DNA from: SLSG01 sp964477035 | GTDB lineage: Bacteria; Bacteroidota; Bacteroidia; Bacteroidales; UBA7960 | Assembly (NCBI GenBank): GCA_964477035.1 | Contig: CAYZCW010000002.1 | Coordinates: 62,001-126,000, forward strand | Reading direction: 5' to 3' | DNA: 64,000 bases | In this document: one piece after another, positions 9,025 to 18,398 of the stretch | Layout: each line of letters opens with the position of its first letter | How positions within the stretch are numbered: the first letter of the stretch is position 1 | Made by a program: the position numbers and the translations under genes | Notes under the pieces: model-generated | Database searches by the model: none | Told to the model about the DNA's origin: nothing | What the model saw: only the letters and a program-made list of their open reading frames with translations

Positions 9025-10524
9025 TCAGACTTCCTTCATGGCGTCGGCCAGGGAAGCGTCTTTGGTATAGAAGGTCTGCCATTTCTCTTTGGGGTCGGCA
9101 GGGGTCAGCAGGGACACCACGATCAGGACCAAAATGGACAGGCTGGCGGCCGGGAGGATGATGTATTCCTCGTTGAGTAGGGGGGCGCCGGTCCAGTAAT
9201 TCAGCAAGGAATTGAGGATGGTGATCAGCAGGGTCACGCCCATCCCCGTGGCGATGGAGGCAACGCCCCCGGCCCGGGTGACGCGCTTCCACAGGAAGGC
9301 GGCCAGCAGGGCGGGCGTCAGCCCGGCCCCGACCATGGTATAGGCCGTCAGGGCCATGGCCAGGATCGTGGTGAACTGGGTGAGGGCCAGGTAGGCCATG
9401 ATGCCGAGCAGGAGGATCATCAGGCGCTGGAAGGTGACGATGAACTGCCGGCTGGCATGGGGATTGATGAAACGCTGGTAGATGTCCCGGGTCAGGTTGG
9501 TCGAGGGGGTCAGCAGGAAGGAGTTGCCGGTGGAGGTGATGATGGCCATGGAGGCGCACAGCAGCAACAGCCCGCCCCAGAGCGGGATGCCCACCTCGGT
9601 GCTGTAACGGGCCGTGTGCAGGATGATCCTCTCGGAGTCGGCCAGGGACAGGAACATTTCGTGAACCGATGGCAGGGCGTTGAAATGGCTGAAGGCGAAG
9701 ATGGCCAGGGAAGCCAGGGCGGTTTCCACCACGATGGTGCCGATCACCCACCACAGGACGGCCGACTTGGCCGATTTTTCATTGCGGGCCGAAAAGATGC
9801 GCTGGTAGATGTTGGAGTCCCCCATCAAAAGGAAAAAACTCGGAAGGAATATGCCCATGGCCCAGAAAAAGTTGTTGTTGCCGAAAACCGTAAAGTGCGA
9901 GGGATCCAGCGTGGCCGTCAGGTGCTCCGCCCCGCCGATGTGGATGAACACCAGGGGGACGGCAATCAGCACGGCCACAGTGATCAGGGCCCCGTTGATG
10001 ATGTCCACCGCCACGATCGACATCATGCCCGCGAATGCCGTGAACACCATCATGAAGGCGGCGGTCAGCAGGACGCCCTGCCATTCGGGCAGCCCCGCCA
10101 CCAGGTTCAGGACAAAGCCTCCGGCACGGAACTGGTAGCCGGCGATGGTCGTATAGGCGATCACGATCACGATGGTTCCCAGGATCCGGGCCCATTTGTT
10201 GTACCGCATCTCCAGGATGTCCGGCACAGTGAACTTGGCGATGCGACGGACGCGCGCAGCCAGGAAAAACACCACGAGGATGCCGGTCCAGGCCCCGGCC
10301 GCCATCCACAACTCGGAGAAACCCACCCTGGCGGCAAGACCGGCTCCCGCCAGCAGGCTCCCGGATCCCATCCAGGTACACAATAAGGTGCCCACCAGGC
10401 GCGCCGTCGGGACGGAGCGGCCGGCCACCATGAAGTCTTCGGCCCCCTTGATCAGGAAACTCTTGGAAATGGAAATGGTCATCAGCAAGACCAGGTACCC
10501 GATGGCAACCCAAAGAAAAATCAT
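9025..10524 (-). CDS. Sodium:solute symporter (SSS family)
   Basis: A 499-residue integral membrane protein with about 13 hydrophobic segments and the SSS signature region (AEDFMVAGRSVP near the first loop, then GSGSLLAGAGLAARVG). The substrate cannot be read from sequence. Neighbours suggest a product of the locus: galactose, proline/hydroxyproline or a dipeptide. I place the start at the ATG at 10524; an in-frame TTG three codons upstream is less likely. It is the first gene of the SSS-GH97-DPP IV block. A perfect -7 element (10777-10784, minus strand) about 250 bases upstream is the likely promoter and lies beside a candidate AraR operator. Confidence 0.85.
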   Translation of the reverse strand: MIFLWVAIGYLVLLMTISISKSFLIKGAEDFMVAGRSVPTARLVGTLLCTWMGSGSLLAGAGLAARVGFSELWMAAGAWTGILVVFFLAARVRRIAKFTVPDILEMRYNKWARILGTIVIVIAYTTIAGYQFRAGGFVLNLVAGLPEWQGVLLTAAFMMVFTAFAGMMSIVAVDIINGALITVAVLIAVPLVFIHIGGAEHLTATLDPSHFTVFGNNNFFWAMGIFLPSFFLLMGDSNIYQRIFSARNEKSAKSAVLWWVIGTIVVETALASLAIFAFSHFNALPSVHEMFLSLADSERIILHTARYSTEVGIPLWGGLLLLCASMAIITSTGNSFLLTPSTNLTRDIYQRFINPHASRQFIVTFQRLMILLLGIMAYLALTQFTTILAMALTAYTMVGAGLTPALLAAFLWKRVTRAGGVASIATGMGVTLLITILNSLLNYWTGAPLLNEEYIILPAASLSILVLIVVSLLTPADPKEKWQTFYTKDASLADAMKEV

Positions 10525-10776
10525 ATACGACAAGATTTGCAGTTAGAAAAAATGGTCCGGGCTGTCTGTCTGGCTGCATGGCTCCGGTACCAGGGACGGC
10601 ATAAAAATAGCCAAAAAGCCGCAGGGCCGTAACGAAAGCCCAATCAGGTATTAATATATGCTAAAATGATATTTATACAGGGATTACACGATAGAAATGG
10701 CAATATATATACAAGTGATCCAATTTAGAATTGATATTAATTACTTGTGGAAGATAAAAAAAATGCCATGCAGAGG

Positions 10777-10784
10777 CAAAGGTA
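10777..10784 (-). promoter_or_regulatory. Candidate -7 promoter element for the SSS-GH97-DPP IV block
   Basis: The minus strand reads TACCTTTG followed by C, a perfect match to the Bacteroidota TAnnTTTG element. The -33 region falls over palindrome A (10794-10808), so a repressor bound there would block this promoter. The predicted leader is long, about 245 bases. Confidence 0.45.
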
Positions 10785-10793
10785 TTTAAAAAA

Positions 10794-10808
10794 GTGTTAA
10801 TATTACAC
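10794..10808. promoter_or_regulatory. Candidate AraR operator A (GTGT-N7-ACAC)
   Basis: GTGT-TAATATT-ACAC is a 15-bp near-palindrome that shares arm sequence and exact spacing with two other sites in the window (10819-10833, 18324-18338). It overlaps the expected -33 position of the minus-strand promoter at 10777-10784. Assignment to AraR is inferred from the location of all three sites next to arabinose genes. Confidence 0.5.
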
Positions 10809-10818
10809 CCATAATTAA

Positions 10819-10833
10819 GTGTAGAAATAACAC
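10819..10833. promoter_or_regulatory. Candidate AraR operator B (GTGT-N7-ACAC)
   Basis: GTGT-AGAAATA-ACAC with flanking A and T gives 5-bp perfect arms (AGTGT/ACACT). It sits directly upstream of the A/T-rich segment TTATATAAATTG (10837-10848) that could be the susC promoter, a location suited to repression of susC. Confidence 0.5.
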
Positions 10834-10863
10834 TATTATATAAATTGTTAAATATTAATCATT

Positions 10864-10895
10864 AAGGAGGTAGATCCATGCCTATGATGGGATGA
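10864..10895 (+). other. Leader reading frame 1 (MPMMG) with strong Shine-Dalgarno
   Basis: AAGGAGG (10864-10870) lies seven bases before an ATG at 10878 that encodes only five residues before TGA at 10893-10895. A strong Shine-Dalgarno is unusual in this lineage and in this window. The stop overlaps an ATG at 10892 in the ATGA arrangement typical of translational coupling. Whether it is translated is unknown. Confidence 0.35.
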
Positions 10896-10954
10896 TTCAA
10901 GACAAAATTTCCGGTTTTTTCAGGCCCTGGGAGTCGGCAGGCCCCGGGTTTTGA
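10892..10954 (+). other. Leader reading frame 2 (20 codons) coupled to frame 1
   Basis: It starts at the ATGA overlap with the five-codon frame and encodes a 20-residue peptide beginning MIQDKISGFF, ending with TGA seven bases before the susC ATG. Codons 12-19 lie in an imperfect hairpin (10925-10931 pairing 10942-10948, one mismatch) followed by TTTT. This geometry resembles a leader-peptide/attenuator, but the hairpin is weak. Confidence 0.3.
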
Positions 10955-10961
10955 GGAACCA

Positions 10962-13900
10962 ATGCCTACTACAGTTCAATCATTCATTCCTATTAACCAA
11001 ACATTAAACCAAATGAAGGACAATTTTTCTGAAACGGGCAAGATCGGAACAAGGAGAAACTGGTTCCTGCTCCTGATGGGGCTGGGGTACCTGTGCTCCA
11101 TTTTCACTCCCGGTTTTGCGTCCATGCATGGGCAGGCCATGGCCCAGCAAATCACTGTAAGCGGCGTTGTGACCGATGCATCGAGCGGGGAGTCCCTGCC
11201 CGGTGTGAGTGTGTTCCTGAGGGGCACCAACACGGGCGGCGTCACAGACATCAATGGACGGTACACCATTAATGCAGGGTCCGCCGCCGATGTCCTGGTG
11301 TTTTCCTTTGTCGGGTATGACACCCAGGAGATCCTGGTCGGAAACCAGCGAACCCTCAATGTGGCCCTGGAGCCTTCCGTGACCGCCCTGGACGAGATCG
11401 TCGTGATCGGATACGGAACCCAGAGAAGGGGCGATATTACCGGATCGGTTTCCAGCGTGGGACAGGATGATTTCCAACGCGGTTCGGTCAGGGATGCGGC
11501 CCAGCTGATCCAGGGACGGACTGCCGGCCTCCGGGTGGGTGTCACCAGTGGGGACCCCACGGCCAGTGCCCAGATCTCGCTCAGGGGCATCACGACCCTC
11601 AGGGGGGATGCCTCACCCCTTGTGATCATTGACGGGGTGCCGGGCAGCCTCAGCACCGTGGCACCCGAAGACATCGAAGCCATCGACATCCTGAAGGACG
11701 GCGCCGCCGCCGCCATTTACGGGACCCGCGGAACCAACGGGGTCATCCTGATCACCACCCGCCGGGCCAAGAAGGATGTATCGACCATCGAGTTCAGTTC
11801 TTACCTGGGCATACAGTCCATCGCCAGCCAGCTGGAATTTCTGGATGCAGAGGACTACCGCCGCCTGATCGGGGAGGGCTATGGTTTCATTGACCATGGG
11901 TATTCCACCGACTGGTTGTCCGAGGTCACCCGCGGGAACCCGGTCAACCACACCCACAACCTGTTGCTCCAGGGTGCTTCCGGGAATTCCGATTACACGG
12001 CTTCCCTGAACTACCGCAGTTGGGAGGGCCTGTTTGCCAAGTCAGACAACAACGTGATGACCCTCCGCCTGGACGCCAACCATTCCATGTTCAATGACAA
12101 ACTGCGACTGAACATGAACATGATCTCCCGCAACCAGGAATTCTGGACCGGGGGAGACGGCTACAGCTTCAACACCTATGTCTACCGCCAGGCCCTGATC
12201 CGCAACCCCACCGACCGCCCCATGGACGACGACGGGAACTGGATCGAGCGGGACATCTATTTCTATGACAACCCTTCTGCCTACCTGCAGGAGACAGATG
12301 GCCTGAACGAGCGCCGCAACCTGCGCATGGCGGGGAGCGCGATCTTTACCCCGATCAAGGACCTGAACATGAAGCTGCTGGTTTCCCGCAGCGCCAATAC
12401 CGAACTCAGGGGGTTTGCCCAGACCAAACGCCATGTGTCCACCACCAAATACGGACGCAATGGATTTGCCTCCAGGGGCACTTCCGCCTCGGAGGACTTT
12501 CTGGGAGAATTCACCACGGACTACCGGTTCGAACTGGGTGACCACCGTTTCACCGCCCTGGGCGGATACAGTTTCCAGGAGAGGATGTGGGAAGGGTTCT
12601 GGATGCAGAACTGGGATTTTCCCACCGACCTGTACACCTATAATAATATGGGGGCCGGGGATGCGCTCACCCGCGGGGAAGCACCCATCAGCTCCAACAA
12701 ATCATCTTCCCGCCTGATCGGTTTCTTCGGGAGGGTCAATTACAACTACAAGGACAAATACCTGTTGATGGCCAGCTTGCGCCGCGAAGGGTCCTCCCGT
12801 TTCGGCGCCGACCACCAGTGGGGAACCTTCCCCTCCGTATCGGCCGGCTGGCGCATCAGCCACGAGCCCTTCATGCAGGACCGCTTTGGCGAAATCCTGG
12901 ACAACCTCATGCTGCGCCTCGGTTACGGGGTCACCGGCATCGAGCCCTCCAGCCCCTACCTCTCGCTGACCACCCTGAGCTATGGCGACCGTTTCTTCTA
13001 CCAGGGGGAGTGGATCCAGGGACTGGCTCCCGGACAGAACCCCAACCCCAACCTGCGCTGGGAGCAGAAGGAGGAGGTCAACCTCGGCCTGGAATTCTCC
13101 CTGTTCAACCACCGGATCGGGGCCAGCTTCGACGTCTACCGCCGCTACACCACCGACATGCTCTGGAACTTTACCGTGCCGGTGCCCCCCTTCCTCTATG
13201 GCAGCATGCTGGCCAATGTCGGGGAGGTGGAGAACTATGGCTTCGAGGCCTTCCTGACCTTTGTGCCGGTCCGCACCCGGGATTTTCAGTGGAAGACCAA
13301 CATGAGCTACTCGACCAACACCAACACCCTGGTCACCCTGTCTGACGACACCTTCCAGACCGATTACGACTTCTTCTACGACGGCCATACCGGTGAACCC
13401 GTGCAGGAATACACCCACCGGATCGAGATCGGCGGACCCATCGGGAACTTCTGGGGCTACAAATCGGTCGACATCGACGACAACGGACGCTGGATCATCG
13501 AAAAGCCCGACGGCACCCGCGTGCCCATGGACCAGACCACGCCCGACGACAAGCAGATCCTTGGCAACGGCATCCCCAACCATGTGGTGAGCTGGAACCA
13601 CCAGTTCTCCTACAAGCGGTTCGACCTGGATGTCTCCATGCGCGGGGCCTTCGGTTATCAGATCCTGAACTTCACCCGCCTGTATTATGAGAACCCCCGC
13701 GTGACCCAGTACAACATGCTCAAGAGTGCCTTCGATGATGTGTACGGCAAGCGCGTGCTGAACAACGACCTGGCCCTGGTAAGCCATTATATCGAGAACG
13801 GGGATTACTGGAAGATCGACAACATCGCCCTGGGCTACAATTTCAATGTGCAGTCCATCAGCGCCATCAGCTCCGCAAGGGTCTACGTCGCCGCCCAGAA

Positions 13901-14033
13901 CTTCATCACCATCACCGGCTACAAGGGCATCGATCCCGAGGTGAATTTCAGCGGCCTGAGCCCGGGCAGCGACCACCGCGACAAATACCCCACCACCCGG
14001 ACCGTTACCCTTGGTGTCAATGTTAGGTTTTAA
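10962..14033 (+). CDS. SusC/RagA-family TonB-dependent outer-membrane receptor
   Basis: A protein of about 1,020 residues. Signal peptide ends near AMAQQITVSG; then a CarboxypepD_reg-like domain (VSGVVTDASSGESLPGVSV), a TonB-box-like segment (DEIVVIGYGT), a plug domain (RDAAQLIQGRTAGLRV ... DGAAAAIYGTRG) and a long beta-barrel ending in a typical C-terminal strand (TLGVNVRF). With the SusD-like lipoprotein it should form the outer-membrane importer for glycan or glycopeptide. I kept the ATG at 10962 because GAGG lies five bases upstream. An ATG at 11013 gives a more usual signal peptide and is a real alternative. The two palindromes upstream suggest control by AraR. Confidence 0.92.
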   Translation: MPTTVQSFIPINQTLNQMKDNFSETGKIGTRRNWFLLLMGLGYLCSIFTPGFASMHGQAMAQQITVSGVVTDASSGESLPGVSVFLRGTNTGGVTDINGRYTINAGSAADVLVFSFVGYDTQEILVGNQRTLNVALEPSVTALDEIVVIGYGTQRRGDITGSVSSVGQDDFQRGSVRDAAQLIQGRTAGLRVGVTSGDPTASAQISLRGITTLRGDASPLVIIDGVPGSLSTVAPEDIEAIDILKDGAAAAIYGTRGTNGVILITTRRAKKDVSTIEFSSYLGIQSIASQLEFLDAEDYRRLIGEGYGFIDHGYSTDWLSEVTRGNPVNHTHNLLLQGASGNSDYTASLNYRSWEGLFAKSDNNVMTLRLDANHSMFNDKLRLNMNMISRNQEFWTGGDGYSFNTYVYRQALIRNPTDRPMDDDGNWIERDIYFYDNPSAYLQETDGLNERRNLRMAGSAIFTPIKDLNMKLLVSRSANTELRGFAQTKRHVSTTKYGRNGFASRGTSASEDFLGEFTTDYRFELGDHRFTALGGYSFQERMWEGFWMQNWDFPTDLYTYNNMGAGDALTRGEAPISSNKSSSRLIGFFGRVNYNYKDKYLLMASLRREGSSRFGADHQWGTFPSVSAGWRISHEPFMQDRFGEILDNLMLRLGYGVTGIEPSSPYLSLTTLSYGDRFFYQGEWIQGLAPGQNPNPNLRWEQKEEVNLGLEFSLFNHRIGASFDVYRRYTTDMLWNFTVPVPPFLYGSMLANVGEVENYGFEAFLTFVPVRTRDFQWKTNMSYSTNTNTLVTLSDDTFQTDYDFFYDGHTGEPVQEYTHRIEIGGPIGNFWGYKSVDIDDNGRWIIEKPDGTRVPMDQTTPDDKQILGNGIPNHVVSWNHQFSYKRFDLDVSMRGAFGYQILNFTRLYYENPRVTQYNMLKSAFDDVYGKRVLNNDLALVSHYIENGDYWKIDNIALGYNFNVQSISAISSARVYVAAQNFITITGYKGIDPEVNFSGLSPGSDHRDKYPTTRTVTLGVNVRF

Positions 14034-14056
14034 TCACCCAAAAAACAGTGTATACA

Positions 14057-15658
14057 ATGAGAAAATTAAGGATAATCATTAGCTCCTTCCTGGTGCTGAT
14101 CCCCCTGGTATTCACCCCTTCGTGTACCGACCTGGAGGAGACCATGTATTCCGGGCTGGCCGCCCAGGATTTCCAGGCGACCGCCGATGACCTGGCCTCT
14201 TTGCTCGGCCCGGTCTATGTCCCCATGCGCGCCATGATGATGGGCTGGCAAGGGTATTTCGACGTGATGGAAGAACCCGCCGACATCGTGGTGACCCCCG
14301 CCCGCCCCAACGGCTGGTATGACGGGGGGACCTACCACCGCATGCACCGCCATGAGTGGACGTTCACCCAGTGGCAGCCCACCAACCTGTGGAACAACTG
14401 CTGGCGCATCATCAACACGGCCAACCGGGTCATCTACCAGATCGAAACGGATGACATCCCCCTGGAGGGACAGATCCGCAGCAAGACCCTGGCCGAACTG
14501 CGCGGCGTCAGGGCCTGGGCTTATTACATCCTGGTGGACAGCCACGGCAATGTGCCGATTGCCACCGACTTCAGCGACCCGGACCCGCCCCTGCAGTACA
14601 CCCGGCAGGAGGTGTTTAATTTTGTGGAGAGTGAACTCCTGGCCGTCCTGCCCGACATGGAGGAAGAGGTCAGCACCGCCACCTACGGCCGCTTCACCAA
14701 ATGGTCCGCCCACATGACCCTGGCCAAGCTTTACCTGAATGCCCAGGTGTATACCGGAACCCCGCGCTGGAACGACGTGGTGCCCCACGTGGATGCCGTG
14801 ATCAATTCAGGCAAGTTCATCCTGGAGCCCAACTACAAGACCAGCTTCCTGACCGAAAACAGCGGTTCGGGAGAGATCATCTGGTCGGTGCCCTACGATG
14901 ACGTCCTGGCCACCCAGTGGAGCCAGCACATGAAGACCCTCAACCCCAACCACCGCCTGGTGCTCAACATGGAAGCCCAGCCCTGGGGCGGGAGCTGCGG
15001 GGTGCCTCCCTTCATCGACACCTACGATGAGGACGACACCCGCAAGGCGGACACCTGGATCATGGGTCCCCAGTACAACTACACCACCGGGGAACTGGTC
15101 CTTACCTATGACAACTACCTGCCCAGCATGGGCGGGGATTACGGTCCGCTGGCCACCATGGAGAACGGCTACCGCCTGGGTAAATATGAGATCCGGGTCG
15201 GCGCGCGCTCCAGCATGAGCAACGACTTCGTGATATTCCGCTATGCCGATGCGTTGATGATGAAGGCCGAGGCCCTGCTGCGCAGCGGCAACGCCGAAGG
15301 CGCCGCCACCCTGGTGACCCAGGTCCGTGAGCGCGCCTTCCGCGACAATCCCGCCAAGGCGGTGGTGACCGGGGCCGAATTGCTGGAGGGAAGCAGCTAC
15401 AACTACGGCTGGTACCTCGAGGGACAGGTCATCAACCCGGAAGGGGGAGACGACATCCAGTACGGACGGTTCCTTGATGAACTGGGCTGGGAGTTTGCGC
15501 TGGAAGCCCGCCGCAGGCAGGATCTCATCCGCTTCGGGGTGTTCCATACCAAAACCTGGATGAACCACAACCCGACCAACCTCACGAAGGCCATTTTCCC
15601 GATCCCCGAGGCAGCCATGCTGACCAATCCCAACCTGCAACAGAATCCGGGTTATTGA
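14057..15658 (+). CDS. SusD/RagB-family nutrient-binding outer-membrane lipoprotein
   Basis: A 533-residue lipoprotein with a signal peptide and the lipobox TPSC (Cys near residue 25), followed by the TPR-rich SusD fold: early CTDLEETMYSGL, the WNNCWRIINTANRVIY helix, the RGVRAWAYYILVDSHGNVPI segment, and near the C-terminus EFALEARRRQDLIRFGVF, a family hallmark. It is the surface lid of the SusC channel. It starts 23 bp after susC and is closed by a strong terminator. I use the ATG at 14057 rather than an upstream GTG. The ligand cannot be read; neighbouring GH127 and arabinose genes suggest arabinosylated glycan or glycopeptide. Confidence 0.92.
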   Translation: MRKLRIIISSFLVLIPLVFTPSCTDLEETMYSGLAAQDFQATADDLASLLGPVYVPMRAMMMGWQGYFDVMEEPADIVVTPARPNGWYDGGTYHRMHRHEWTFTQWQPTNLWNNCWRIINTANRVIYQIETDDIPLEGQIRSKTLAELRGVRAWAYYILVDSHGNVPIATDFSDPDPPLQYTRQEVFNFVESELLAVLPDMEEEVSTATYGRFTKWSAHMTLAKLYLNAQVYTGTPRWNDVVPHVDAVINSGKFILEPNYKTSFLTENSGSGEIIWSVPYDDVLATQWSQHMKTLNPNHRLVLNMEAQPWGGSCGVPPFIDTYDEDDTRKADTWIMGPQYNYTTGELVLTYDNYLPSMGGDYGPLATMENGYRLGKYEIRVGARSSMSNDFVIFRYADALMMKAEALLRSGNAEGAATLVTQVRERAFRDNPAKAVVTGAELLEGSSYNYGWYLEGQVINPEGGDDIQYGRFLDELGWEFALEARRRQDLIRFGVFHTKTWMNHNPTNLTKAIFPIPEAAMLTNPNLQQNPGY

Positions 15659-15697
15659 TTCAGCGGACCGAGATTTCTCTTCATGTTTGTTTTGGTG

Positions 15698-15741
15698 CCG
15701 AGGAGGAGGGTGGGTTTCAGCCCTTCTCCTCGGTTTTTTTT
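15698..15741 (+). terminator. Rho-independent terminator after susD
   Basis: The 13-bp stem CCGAGGAGGAGGG/CCCTTCTCCTCGG (one G-T pair) with a 10-base loop is followed by eight T. It separates susCD from the GH127 gene, implying either read-through or a separate GH127 promoter. Confidence 0.85.
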
Positions 15742-15821
15742 CCGAAACAGGCCGGATTCACCGGACTGTTGCCTGAAACGCGACGATGTTTTGTGCCATG
15801 TCGCCCAAAAATAGAGAACCC

Positions 15822-18278
15822 ATGAACATACTGAACAGGTTGTTATTCCTGGCCGTGCTGCCTGCAATCCTGCTGACTTCCTGCGGGGAAAAGCCGCCGC
15901 CGGTCATTCAGACGGAAGGACCCGAGGTGGTCGCCTTCCGTGCCCTGGCCTTCGCATTGTCGGATGTGACCCTGCTGGAAGGTCCGTTCCTGCGTGCCAC
16001 GGAGCTGAACCGCCGGTCCCTTTTGAATTATGAGCCGGACCGTTTCCTGGCGCGTTTCCGGGAGGAGGCCGGGCTGCCCCCCAGGGCAGAACAGTATGAT
16101 GGCTGGGAGGCCCAATCGATTGCCGGTCATAGCCTGGGGCACTACCTGAGTGCCTGCGCCCTGATGTACCAGACCACCGGGGGAGAGGAATTCCTGAACC
16201 GGGTGAATTACATCGTGGAGGAACTCGCCCTGTGTCAGGCGGCCAATGGGGGAGGCTACCTGGGTGCTTTTTCCCGTGGAAGCATCGACGACCAGGACAT
16301 CGGCATGGTCCAGGCCGGGCAGGAAGGCTTTCAGAAAGGGCAGTGGGTGTTTGAGAACGAAATTGCCCGGGGAATCATTGTTGCCGCTCCTTTCAGCCTC
16401 AACGGGATCTGGGCGCCGTATTACACCCTGCACAAGGTCCTTGCCGGGCTGAGGGACGCTTACCGGCTTTGCGGCAACGACCAGGCCCTGGAGGTGATGC
16501 GTGGATTCGGGGATTGGATGTATGGCATTTTGGCCCACCTGCCGGATGAGGTCATACAGGAAATGCTTCTCTGCGAATACGGGGGAATCAACGAAACCTT
16601 TGCCGACCTTTACGGATTTACCGGAGATCCCCGCCACCTGGAGCTGTCCCGCCTGTTTCACGACGAGGTGGTGCTCGGGCCCCTGGAAAGGGGGGAGGAC
16701 CGCCTGCAGGGCCTGCATGCCAACACCCAGATCCCCAAGCTGACCGGGCTGGCCAGGCGTCATGAACTGACCGGTGACGAGGCGGACCGGCAGACCGCCT
16801 GGTTTTTCTGGGAAGCCGTCACCGGCGGCCATACCTACTGCACCGGCGGCAATTGCAACGAGGAGTACTTCGGGGCACCCGGACAGCTGCGCGACCGCCT
16901 GGGACCCAATACCACGGAAACCTGCAACGTCTACAATATGCTGCGTCTGACCGACCACCTTTTTCAGTGGACGGCCGATGCCCGCCTGGCGGATTACTAT
17001 GAACGGGCCCTGCTCAACCACATCCGGGCTTCCCAGCATCCGGAAGACGGACGGGTGATCTACAACCTGAATATTGACATGGGCGGGCAGAAACACTTTC
17101 AAAATCCTTTCGGCTTTACCTGCTGTGTGGGTACCGGGATGGAGAACCACTCCAAATACGGAAGTTCCATCTACTTTTACAACGACCGGGAATTGTTCGT
17201 GAACCAGTTCATCGCCTCCGAGCTGAATTGGCGTGACAAGGGACTCTTAATCCGGCAGGAGACTGCCTTCCCTGACGAGGAGTCGACCCGGCTCAAGGTG
17301 GTCTCCGGGGAGGCCGCGGGCCTCACCCTGCAGATCCGAATCCCTCACTGGGCGACACAAGGCATGCAGGTGAGCGTCAACGGGGAACGGCTGCGCCAGG
17401 ACACCCGGCCGGGCTCCTATCTGGCCATTGAGAGAAACTGGCGTTCGGGTGACCTTGTGGAGATCCACTTCCCCTTTGCCTTGCGGGTGGAAGGCATGCC
17501 CGATGATCCCGGGAGGGTGGCGCTGTTCCACGGTCCCGTGCTTCTTGCCGGGGATCTGGGACCGGCCGGGGATCCCGGGGTGACAGACCCCCATTATGTT
17601 CCGGTCATGATGACAACCGACCCGGATCCGGCAAACTGGATCGTGCAAAGCCCGGGCCTGCACCGATTCATGACGGGGGCCGGACGTCCCAGGGATGTCG
17701 GGCTGGTTCCTTTTTATGAGATTCATGACCGCCGGCATACCGTGTACTGGGATCTGATGACCGAGGAAGACTGGCAGGAGCGGGAGGAGCAGATCCTGCG
17801 GGAACAGCGTCTTGTCGACGGGCTGGATCAGCATGCCACCGACCGGGTGGTCCCCGGATCCGCTTCGGCCGAACGACACCGCCACAACCTGCAGGGAAGG
17901 TCCACTTCCATACGGACCTACAAGGAAAGGACCTGCCGGGAAGCAGAGAGGGGAGGGTGGTTCTCCTATGACATGCGTGTGCCTGAAAGCGGCCCCGCCT
18001 ACCTGGTGGTGGAGTACTGGGGCGGATTCGAAGGCTCGAGGACATTCGACATACTGGCCGGAGAAAACCTCGTGGCCACCGTCAACGGATCTTCCCTCCG
18101 CGACGGCCATTTTATCAAGGAGGCTTACCTGCTGCCGGTGTCCGAAACAGACGGCCGGGACCGGGTCGGCATCACCTTCCGACCCCATGATTTCAACCGG
18201 GCCGGGCCGGTATTCGGCCTGTGGTTGATGGGGGCCGATGCTTTGAATGACCTGGTTGATTTTAATGAGATTAAATAA
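15822..18278 (+). CDS. GH127 (DUF1680) beta-L-arabinofuranosidase lipoprotein
   Basis: An 818-residue enzyme with a lipoprotein signal (AILLTSC) and the GH127 core. Residues matching Bifidobacterium HypBA1 are visible: Glu347/Glu348 in CTGGNCNEEYFG (acid/base), Glu366 and Cys368 in ETCNVYN, and Cys434-Cys435 in FTCCVGTGMEN, forming the zinc-thiolate site whose first Cys of the pair is the nucleophile. HypBA1 releases beta-L-arabinofuranose from hydroxyproline-linked arabino-oligosaccharides. About 190 residues at the C-terminus form further beta-rich domains. The ATG at 15822 gives a proper lipobox signal; an ATG 12 codons upstream does not. GH146, a related family, is an alternative. Confidence 0.9.
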   Translation: MNILNRLLFLAVLPAILLTSCGEKPPPVIQTEGPEVVAFRALAFALSDVTLLEGPFLRATELNRRSLLNYEPDRFLARFREEAGLPPRAEQYDGWEAQSIAGHSLGHYLSACALMYQTTGGEEFLNRVNYIVEELALCQAANGGGYLGAFSRGSIDDQDIGMVQAGQEGFQKGQWVFENEIARGIIVAAPFSLNGIWAPYYTLHKVLAGLRDAYRLCGNDQALEVMRGFGDWMYGILAHLPDEVIQEMLLCEYGGINETFADLYGFTGDPRHLELSRLFHDEVVLGPLERGEDRLQGLHANTQIPKLTGLARRHELTGDEADRQTAWFFWEAVTGGHTYCTGGNCNEEYFGAPGQLRDRLGPNTTETCNVYNMLRLTDHLFQWTADARLADYYERALLNHIRASQHPEDGRVIYNLNIDMGGQKHFQNPFGFTCCVGTGMENHSKYGSSIYFYNDRELFVNQFIASELNWRDKGLLIRQETAFPDEESTRLKVVSGEAAGLTLQIRIPHWATQGMQVSVNGERLRQDTRPGSYLAIERNWRSGDLVEIHFPFALRVEGMPDDPGRVALFHGPVLLAGDLGPAGDPGVTDPHYVPVMMTTDPDPANWIVQSPGLHRFMTGAGRPRDVGLVPFYEIHDRRHTVYWDLMTEEDWQEREEQILREQRLVDGLDQHATDRVVPGSASAERHRHNLQGRSTSIRTYKERTCREAERGGWFSYDMRVPESGPAYLVVEYWGGFEGSRTFDILAGENLVATVNGSSLRDGHFIKEAYLLPVSETDGRDRVGITFRPHDFNRAGPVFGLWLMGADALNDLVDFNEIK

Positions 18279-18323
18279 AAAATACAACAAATGAGAAAAT
18301 TTCCTGTTGAGGGCAAATGATTG

Positions 18324-18338
18324 GTGTTATTTTTACAC
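18324..18338. promoter_or_regulatory. Candidate AraR operator C (GTGT-N7-ACAC)
   Basis: GTGT-TATTTTT-ACAC; with flanks the arms extend to eight bases (ATTGGTGT/ACACTAAT, one G-T). It has the same arms and 7-bp spacer as sites A and B and lies 60 bp upstream of the symporter-araR-araA-araD-araB operon. Confidence 0.55.
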
Positions 18339-18398
18339 TAATCATTGCAGGCTTGTTTGCAGGTTGTTTTTATAGACTTCCATTTAATTCCAAAAAAT

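Larger units (their letters stand above)
10534..10961. promoter_or_regulatory. 428-bp divergent control region between the SSS-GH97-DPP IV block and susC
   Basis: This AT-rich stretch is the only gene-free interval above 300 bases in the window. It contains a minus-strand TACCTTTG -7 element, two GTGT-N7-ACAC palindromes 25 bp apart centre to centre, a plus-strand AT-rich promoter-like segment just after the second palindrome, a canonical AAGGAGG Shine-Dalgarno followed by two tiny overlapping reading frames, and a weak hairpin with a TTTT tail. Bases 10560 to about 10770 show nothing recognisable beyond A/T richness. Confidence 0.6.
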
